Positions 62,401-64,000 of a DNA stretch of 64,000 nucleotides are shown piece by piece. The notes under the pieces were generated by a model. It was not told the DNA's origin and did not search any database. It worked only from the letters and a program-made list of their open reading frames with translations. Every line of letters begins with the position of its first letter. Positions within the stretch are counted from its first letter, which is position 1. Source of the DNA: Mimachlamys varia (Eukaryota; Mollusca; Bivalvia; Pectinida; Pectinidae); assembly GCA_947623455.1 (NCBI GenBank), contig OX392528.1, positions 696,001 to 760,000 on the forward strand. Direction: 5' to 3'. Both the position numbers and the translations under genes were made by a program.

Positions 62401-63908
62401 TAGGTTGTAAATGAGAACAAGTTAATATATTTGTTAAATTGTTTGGTTTCAGGGCCTACATCAGTTTCCAGTGGAAACCAGAATACAAGGGAAAAGTCCA
62501 CCCCGGGGTGTATTCAGCTGTCAAACTCAGGTTTGCTTCGTTACATATTTCTGTTTCACTATTCTCTAATACCCATGTATAACATCTGTTATCAAGGGTT
62601 ACTGGCTTGTTACTTTTGTCACCCAAGTGTAACATATCAGACCTCTGATGTTCTTCTTTCCTTCCCATCAATGGGACTCCTTTGTAACCTCTTTGTTATC
62701 TCAATGTAACTGTGTGTTATTTATTTTATTGTGTGTTACTGTATGTTACTGTGTTATTTATTCTATGTGTTACTTATTTCACTGGGTGTACTGTGTTACT
62801 TGTTACAGTGTGTTAATTATGTTACTATATGTTACTGTATATTACTTATGATACTGTGTGTTACTGTATATTACTGTGTGTTACTGTATGTCACTGTGTT
62901 TCTGTATGTTACTGTGTGTAACTAATACTGTGTGTTAATTATGTTACTGCATGTTACTTATGTTACAGTGTGTTAATTATGTTACTATATGTTACTGTGT
63001 TACTATATGTTACTGTGTGTTACTGTATGCTACTTATGTTACTGTGTGTTACTTATATTACTGTGTTTTACTGTATATTACTGTGTGTTACTTATATTAC
63101 TGTGTTTTACTGTATATTACTGTGTGTTACTTATATTACTGTGTGTTACCAATGTTACTGTGTTTTACTGTATATTACTGTGTGTTACTGTATATTACTG
63201 TGTGTTACTGTATGTCACTGTGTGTTTCTGTATGTTACTGTGTGTTACTTATATTACTGTGTGTTATTTATATTACTGTGTGTTATTTATGTTACTGTGT
63301 GTTGCGATCTTTTGCAGACAACTACGTATTCCCCTGGATATCCAATTGTTGTCAAGGGAAGAAGCCTACAGTCTTGTTGAGCAGCAGGAGTTGGCAATGG
63401 AACCACAAAAGGGTTGTTTACGTACAAACAGGTATGTTACCCTCGGGCTAAAAACATGTATGTCACACAAAGGTACACTATATCACAAATGTCAAGTCAG
63501 ACAGGTGTTCAGTATCAGATAAAACAGGTTTGTTGTGGCTTTACCATTGAATGGGATCTTTTTGTGAACAAGAGTTGATCCCCCCCCCCCTTTGTGACAT
63601 CATGATATTGCTTGGAAAGTGATTCTAATAATGTAAAAAAAATTGCTCTTTCCTCAGCAAACTAGTTATATGTACTGGTGTCCCATAGTATTGGTGTAAA
63701 TACCTACTAAACTGGGAGGTTGTGAAACTATTGTTTTTAGTGTTAACCTTACTTTCAGTTTAACCTGTGGCTAGGTTTTGTAAGATGAAGCAATAGTCCA
63801 CCTTTTTCTGCTTGATACAGGATAACAGTGTCAGAGCAGCCGCAGAACTTGGAGAAGTACATGTTACCCCCGCCTGCCACCTCTGCTGTCCAGTTGTGTG
63901 TCACAGAG
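38309..63908 (+). CDS. TDRD9: TDRD9/spindle-E-type DExH RNA helicase, exons 1-23 (3' end outside window)
   Basis: Exons: 38309-38493, 41545-41632, 42058-42237, 42542-42763, 44880-45002, 45347-45586, 46819-46922, 47198-47253, 47789-47846, 48035-48119, 48630-48687, 50005-50109, 50884-50981, 52243-52374, 55307-55469, 55632-55759, 56503-56604, 59442-59561, 59744-59851, 60182-60285, 62453-62530, 63318-63431, 63821-63908. All introns are GT-AG, every phase matches, and the sum is 2739 nt = 913 codons without a stop. Motifs: I GSTGSGKT 166-173; Ia TQPRR 196-200; II DEVH 265-268; III SAT 298-300; IV VLVFLPG 394-400; V STNIAESS 451-458; VI QRKGRAGR 499-506; then the HA2/ratchet region (about 535-760). 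Exon 23 ends LCVTE, just where human TDRD9 enters its Tudor domain (VTEVVEVGHFWG), so the Tudor exons lie to the right. In animals TDRD9/Spn-E acts in germline nuage in piRNA production and transposon silencing. All motif residues needed for ATPase activity are present. Confidence 0.95.
38838..39481. mobile_element. Long-arm foldback element in TDRD9 intron 1
   Basis: Two ~280-300 bp arms are diverged reverse complements. Left: cgatagtccgaagggttc ... ccagtttcccgacatctg, tttgaaaatggccg. Right: cggctattttcaaacagatg ... gggttggaaccctttggactat-type end. The centre near 39095-39165 is GC-richer (acgtcacgtgatt, gcgggatcttgcgacgcgcg). No coding potential, so it is probably a non-autonomous DNA transposon. 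Confidence 0.75.
40510..41363. mobile_element. Candidate TTAA-flanked element in TDRD9 intron 1
   Basis: TTAAAGGGACT at 40510-40520 and its exact complement AGTCCCTTTAA at 41353-41363 bound 854 bp, consistent with a TTAA target duplication and short inverted ends. Inside is a cluster of actatcgcaatag motifs (41070-41155) in both orientations. No long frame. The ends are short, so chance is possible. Confidence 0.4.
41545..42237 (+). CDS. TDRD9: TDRD9 exons 2 and 3 (41545-41632, 42058-42237)
   Basis: Residues 62-91 and 92-151. This is an acidic N-terminal linker (SYLQEEENHLFE) leading to NAVDVYQNYKFQHSYDVKLP and ITRHHQQ, the segment just before the first RecA-like domain (human: YKYPDLPISRYKEE). 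Confidence 0.85.
42542..42763 (+). CDS. TDRD9: TDRD9 exon 4, helicase motifs I and Ia
   Basis: Residues 152-225. Contains VVQGSTGSGKTTQVPQYILD (Walker A, K172) and IIVTQPRRIAA (motif Ia). The acceptor is GTTTGAAG, with a poor pyrimidine tract. The donor is CAG|GTATAT. Confidence 0.95.
43219..44659 (+). mobile_element. Interspersed element with tandem core (copy C, agcccacc type) in TDRD9 intron 4
   Basis: It starts with a perfect hairpin (tagcccaccatc atcagatggtgggcta region, 43219-43246), then a gtccgtccgtc microsatellite. About seven ~155-bp core units (ggccgacaggcagccatctt, gttatcgctatttctgagaa) follow, and it ends tccctctgggatctcttgtt. No transposase. Same architecture as copies A, B and D. 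Confidence 0.65.
44880..45002 (+). CDS. TDRD9: TDRD9 exon 5, first half of the DEVH box
   Basis: Residues 226-266 (EDTRLTYVTTGVLLQKLIN ... FTHVILDE). It matches human TDRD9 almost position by position. The intron falls at phase 0 inside motif II, between DE and VH. Confidence 0.95.
45004..45094 (+). repeat. Short 21-bp array starting at the exon 5 donor
   Basis: Four units of agcatttatagcatgtgaat start within 5 nt of the GT of intron 5 (GAG|GTAGCTAGCATT). The unit is intronic only. Confidence 0.9.
45347..45586 (+). CDS. TDRD9: TDRD9 exon 6, second half of DEVH box and motif III
   Basis: Residues 267-346 (VHERDQDTDFSLLVVRKLLR ... VVLMSATID). It ends SEYYTEDLSVLGE|GTAAAAG. Its last ~39 nt and donor are the template of the following 67-bp array. 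Confidence 0.95.
45548..46490 (+). repeat. 67-bp array derived from the exon 6 3' end plus its donor
   Basis: About 14 units contain gtccgagtactatacagagg, acttgtctgttctagggg, then ag|gtaaaagtaacatctt. The first unit is the genuine end of exon 6; donors recur at 45587, 45655, 45722 and about every 67 bp. Copies differ from the exon by few bases (acagag/acggag is synonymous in the exon frame). Confidence 0.97.
46819..47253 (+). CDS. TDRD9: TDRD9 exons 7 and 8 (46819-46922, 47198-47253)
   Basis: Residues 347-381 and 381-400. Exon 7 (AYSMAVRLIQEFDSLE) is the linker to the second RecA-like domain. The 56-nt exon 8 encodes FRGTVLVFLPG (motif IV region). The exon 7 donor GG|GTAAAC is chosen because it keeps phase with exon 8. 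Confidence 0.88.
47430..47788 (+). repeat. Four-copy 87-bp array ending at the exon 9 acceptor
   Basis: Four units contain ctagactcggttttctatct and end gactccagc(g/a)tacctgtg. The last unit runs directly into ttttgtag|GGC of exon 9. As 87 bp = 29 codons, a 130-codon minus-strand frame appears; it is an artefact. Confidence 0.95.
47789..48687 (+). CDS. TDRD9: TDRD9 exons 9-11 (47789-47846, 48035-48119, 48630-48687)
   Basis: Residues 400-419, 419-447 and 448-467. Small exons of 58, 85 and 58 nt. Exon 10 encodes LRILPLHSSITLEEQSKVFE, and exon 11 encodes IILSTNIAESSITVPDIKY with motif V. Confidence 0.93.
48742..49030 (+). mobile_element. Two tRNA-derived SINE copies in TDRD9 intron 11
   Basis: Copy one (48742-48835) has TAGCTCAACTGG (A box) and GGGTTCAAACCC (B box). 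Copy two (48937-49030) has TAACTCAATTGG and GGGTTCGAATCC. Both share a ctggtctggc continuation, and both resemble the remnant at 1488. Neither has a closed tRNA acceptor stem with a terminator, so these are SINEs, not tRNA genes. Confidence 0.65.
49075..50010 (+). repeat. 62-bp array carrying repeated copies of the exon 12 acceptor
   Basis: About 15 units contain acttgatactgggaaggatt, ttgaacgttgtgattgttg, then tttgtgttgtag|tgattta. Each ends in a pyrimidine/TG-rich tract plus GTAG|TG, as does the true acceptor at 50004. The last unit joins exon 12. One unit near 49850 has an internal partial duplication. Confidence 0.96.
50005..50109 (+). CDS. TDRD9: TDRD9 exon 12
   Basis: Residues 467-502 (VVDFCLTKNLVADAETNYTS ... 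WASRANCNQRKG), running into motif VI. It is recognised against human KYVIDFCLTRTLVCDEDTNY. The donor is G|GTACAC. Confidence 0.95.
50404..50900 (+). repeat. 48-bp array carrying the exon 13 acceptor and motif VI codons
   Basis: About ten units contain cag|gacgagcgggtcgagtgtc, then tatgtattagctatttgttt + tactga. The last unit is the true start of exon 13, in which these bases encode G-R-A-G-R-V-S. In all upstream copies the real frame meets TAG ten codons in. Confidence 0.97.
50884..50981 (+). CDS. TDRD9: TDRD9 exon 13, helicase motif VI
   Basis: Residues 502-534. It completes QRKGRAGR (R503 and R506 supplied here), then VSNGRVYRMITRYFWEHFI. The TTTTACTGACAG acceptor is one of about ten near-identical ones. 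Confidence 0.94.
51118..52230 (+). repeat. 28-bp array filling TDRD9 intron 13
   Basis: About 39 units of ccttttgtgagtatgtgaat + tactcagt. Each unit contains TGTGAGTATG, a good 5' splice-site look-alike. It ends 13 nt before the exon 14 acceptor (AACATTACAG). Confidence 0.97.
52243..52374 (+). CDS. TDRD9: TDRD9 exon 14
   Basis: Residues 535-578 (RCPLERIILHVKVLDLGEPK ... SPPNLDDIEKTILLLKE), the winged-helix/ratchet start after RecA2, nearly collinear with human (RCPLGSTILKVKLLDMGEPR). It ends AAAGAG|GTTTGT, the seed of the next array. Confidence 0.95.
52345..55210 (+). repeat. 53-bp array of exon 14 3' end plus donor (about 54 copies)
   Basis: The units read gagaaaaccatactcctact + gaaagag|gtctgtataac + atcaatatctgtata. 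The first 28 nt repeat the last nine codons of exon 14 (E-K-T-I-L-L-L-K-E) and keep the GT. It occupies nearly all of the 2.9-kb intron 14. Minus-strand frames with FSLYRY-type repeats are artefacts. Confidence 0.98.
55307..55759 (+). CDS. TDRD9: TDRD9 exons 15 and 16 (55307-55469, 55632-55759)
   Basis: Residues 579-633 and 633-675: the HA2 region (DGDLTFVGRVLADVPVDVRL, GKLLILGHVFGLLEDCLIIA) and AAALSLKSVFASPYKKHLEA ... SSSDCIAILNAYR. All invariant positions I recall from human TDRD9 are kept. Confidence 0.94.
56125..56211 (+). pseudogene. Displaced partial copy of exon 17 3' half with donor
   Basis: These 87 bp repeat 56563-56649: the last 42 nt of exon 17 (tggggaaggatgcatttcct ... tatgag), its donor gtaggt and one intronic unit. 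It interrupts a dispersed repeat (ggttaccatggtaacc type) in intron 16. It has its own internal acceptor-like TTTCCTGCAG and donor, so an 18-nt microexon is conceivable. Confidence 0.93.
56503..56604 (+). CDS. TDRD9: TDRD9 exon 17
   Basis: Residues 676-709 (EWEKRKMLGDFKRRSQKEVS, WGRMHFLQIKRLYE). The human counterpart is ELNWGRLNYIQIKRIREVAE. Its donor GAG|GTAGGT seeds the following array. Confidence 0.93.
56600..58935 (+). repeat. 31/33-bp array derived from the exon 17 donor, split by a transposon
   Basis: It starts as 33-bp units (tgag|gtaggtagctgatact + gaaaacacctgta) and turns into 31-bp units (gag|gtatcataataatata + aaacacctgtac; gaggtttcctaataatata). It occupies 56600-57016 and 58332-58935, either side of the pogo-like insertion. 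Every unit keeps GAG|GT followed by A or T. Confidence 0.94.
57017..58331. mobile_element. Pogo/Tigger-like DNA transposon remnant (non-autonomous)
   Basis: Terminal inverted repeats of ~23 bp: left cagtaaactccacttaatgt + cac; right end, as complement, cagtagactccgcttaatat + cac. Subterminal ggttaatatcac repeats are present. A TA duplication at 57015-57016 and 58332-58333 is confirmed by neighbouring array units (ctaataatataaaac = empty site). It is 1315 bp with no transposase frame; superfamily by TIR style only. Confidence 0.85.
59442..59561 (+). CDS. TDRD9: TDRD9 exon 18
   Basis: Residues 710-749 (VQELVKELEARLGSLNIQKP, then PNYKRRFSEDQERLLLK). The human counterpart is VAELYEELKTRISQFNMHVD ... 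YKQRFILQ. Confidence 0.92.
59744..59851 (+). CDS. TDRD9: TDRD9 exon 19
   Basis: Residues 750-785 (VVMAGAFYPNFFIKEPIDEQ ... GHDPFNTVM), the OB-like region (human VVLAGAFYPNYFTFGQPDEE). Its last ~30 nt plus donor ATG|GTATGT start the next array. Confidence 0.94.
59822..60110 (+). repeat. ~43-bp array derived from exon 19 end plus donor
   Basis: About six diverged units read aggtca(c/t)gaccccttcaac + actgttatg|gtatgtaataatatg. The first unit is the true exon end; later units lose parts of the donor (atggtttata, atggttatg). Confidence 0.9.
60182..60285 (+). CDS. TDRD9: TDRD9 exon 20
   Basis: Residues 786-820 (VKGLPANQGSLYKSAVEDHF, RDVGYRPSAFFEETK). It corresponds to the RRM-like/CTE segment of human TDRD9 (IPPYGFLYYKQLQSLFRQCG ... 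KAFVEF) with looser conservation. Confidence 0.88.
60407..60551. mobile_element. Small inverted-repeat element in TDRD9 intron 20
   Basis: The arms 60407-60465 and 60490-60551 are imperfect complements (ctgttctcttataatgttgt / acaacactataagagaacag), with a near-perfect inner ~30 bp and mismatched outer ends. The string aggtatagtgcccg of its loop recurs near 60773, so it may be part of a larger dispersed repeat. Confidence 0.7.
60875..62370 (+). mobile_element. Interspersed element with tandem core (copy D) in TDRD9 intron 20
   Basis: It starts with a hairpin (agctcacctggtccaaagga + ccaaggtgagct), then a (gtcc)n microsatellite. About eight ~157-bp core units (ctaagcaatgtatggcattt, ggggctgaccccccaggggc) follow, and the end is gatacaggccctctgggcct + cttgt. 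The ends match copy A. Each core unit contains tttatatttcag, a 3' splice-site look-alike. Confidence 0.75.
62453..62530 (+). CDS. TDRD9: TDRD9 exon 21
   Basis: Residues 820-846 (AYISFQWKPEYKGKVHPGVY, SAVKLR). The acceptor is TTTGGTTTCAG and the donor CAG|GTTTGC. It parallels human KAFVEFSRNP...LPAVYMAIKM. Confidence 0.9.
62700..63305 (+). repeat. tgtgttactgta-type array before exon 22
   Basis: Variable 10-14 bp units of tgtgttactgta/tatattactgt fill most of intron 21 and stop about 13 nt before the exon 22 acceptor. All three plus-strand frames are largely open (VCYCILLCVTY-type), giving artefact frames that run into exon 22. Confidence 0.93.
63318..63431 (+). CDS. TDRD9: TDRD9 exon 22
   Basis: Residues 846-884 (RQLRIPLDIQLLSREEAYSL, VEQQELAMEPQKGCLRTNR). 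It corresponds to human LKVSLELSVHSAEEIEGKVQ. The acceptor is TCTTTTGCAG. Confidence 0.88.
63821..63908 (+). CDS. TDRD9: TDRD9 exon 23 (last in window)
   Basis: Residues 884-913 (ITVSEQPQNLEKYMLPPPAT, SAVQLCVTE|). It ends at the start of the family's Tudor domain; in the human protein the next residues are VVEVGHFWG. The donor is GAG|GTAACG. Confidence 0.87.
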
Positions 63909-64000
63909 GTAACGTCATTCACAAGGAACTTCTTATTGAATTTTTGTGTCGCCAGTTTCCATTCAATAACTTGAGTTCCCTTGGGCCAATCAAACTCAAA

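Noticed and set aside
62951..63522. 166-177 codon plus-strand frames of VCYLYYCVLL type
   Set aside because: They are produced by the tgtgttactgta array. Their C-terminal parts only run through exon 22 in partly wrong frames.

Overview
Eukaryotic genomic DNA: AT-rich, with interrupted genes, GT/AG introns, tRNA-derived SINEs, MITE-like foldbacks and very abundant minisatellites. The interspersed repeats (a tRNA-type SINE, and elements with an internal ~155-170 bp tandem core ending near CTCTTGT) and the protein divergence suggest a marine mollusc, most likely a bivalve. That assignment is inference, because no species-diagnostic gene is present.

Three protein-coding genes are supported. (1) At the left edge, on the minus strand, a single exon encodes the transmembrane and juxtamembrane part of a synaptotagmin-14/16-like protein. 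(2) A complete two-exon OPA3-like gene (plus strand, 12593-23993, 181 aa) has a 10.9 kb intron made mostly of tandem arrays. (3) A TDRD9/spindle-E-type DEAH/DEVH-box RNA helicase of the piRNA pathway (plus strand, from 38309 past the right edge) has 23 consecutive coding exons here. They join to 2739 nt = 913 codons with no internal stop and contain every helicase motif. The Tudor domain lies beyond the window.

Layout: 1-220 synaptotagmin exon; 221-12500 intergenic or upstream intron with five arrays, including a 3.5 kb 19-bp array; 12501-24950 OPA3; 25467-27061 a ggtcac-type repeat element; 27062-33965 gene-poor DNA with a 23-bp array and a 37-bp array split by a SINE; 33966-38027 a ~4 kb array next to the TDRD9 5' end; 38248-64000 TDRD9. 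By my approximate boundaries about 40% of the window is tandem array.

The most unusual signal is in TDRD9. Many of its intronic minisatellites are anchored on splice junctions. Repeat units contain the last codons of an exon plus its 5' splice site (exons 6, 14, 17, 19), or a 3' splice site plus the first exon bases (exons 12, 13; exon 13 copies include the helicase motif VI codons). The pre-mRNA therefore carries tens of near-identical decoy splice sites beside the true ones. A pogo/Tigger-like insertion with a TA target duplication, a foldback MITE and a SINE sit inside arrays whose neighbouring units preserve the empty site. Two intergenic arrays consist of nuclear-receptor half-sites (AGGTCA DR4 and TCAAGGTCA). 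No prokaryotic-type system, CRISPR array or viral gene was seen.
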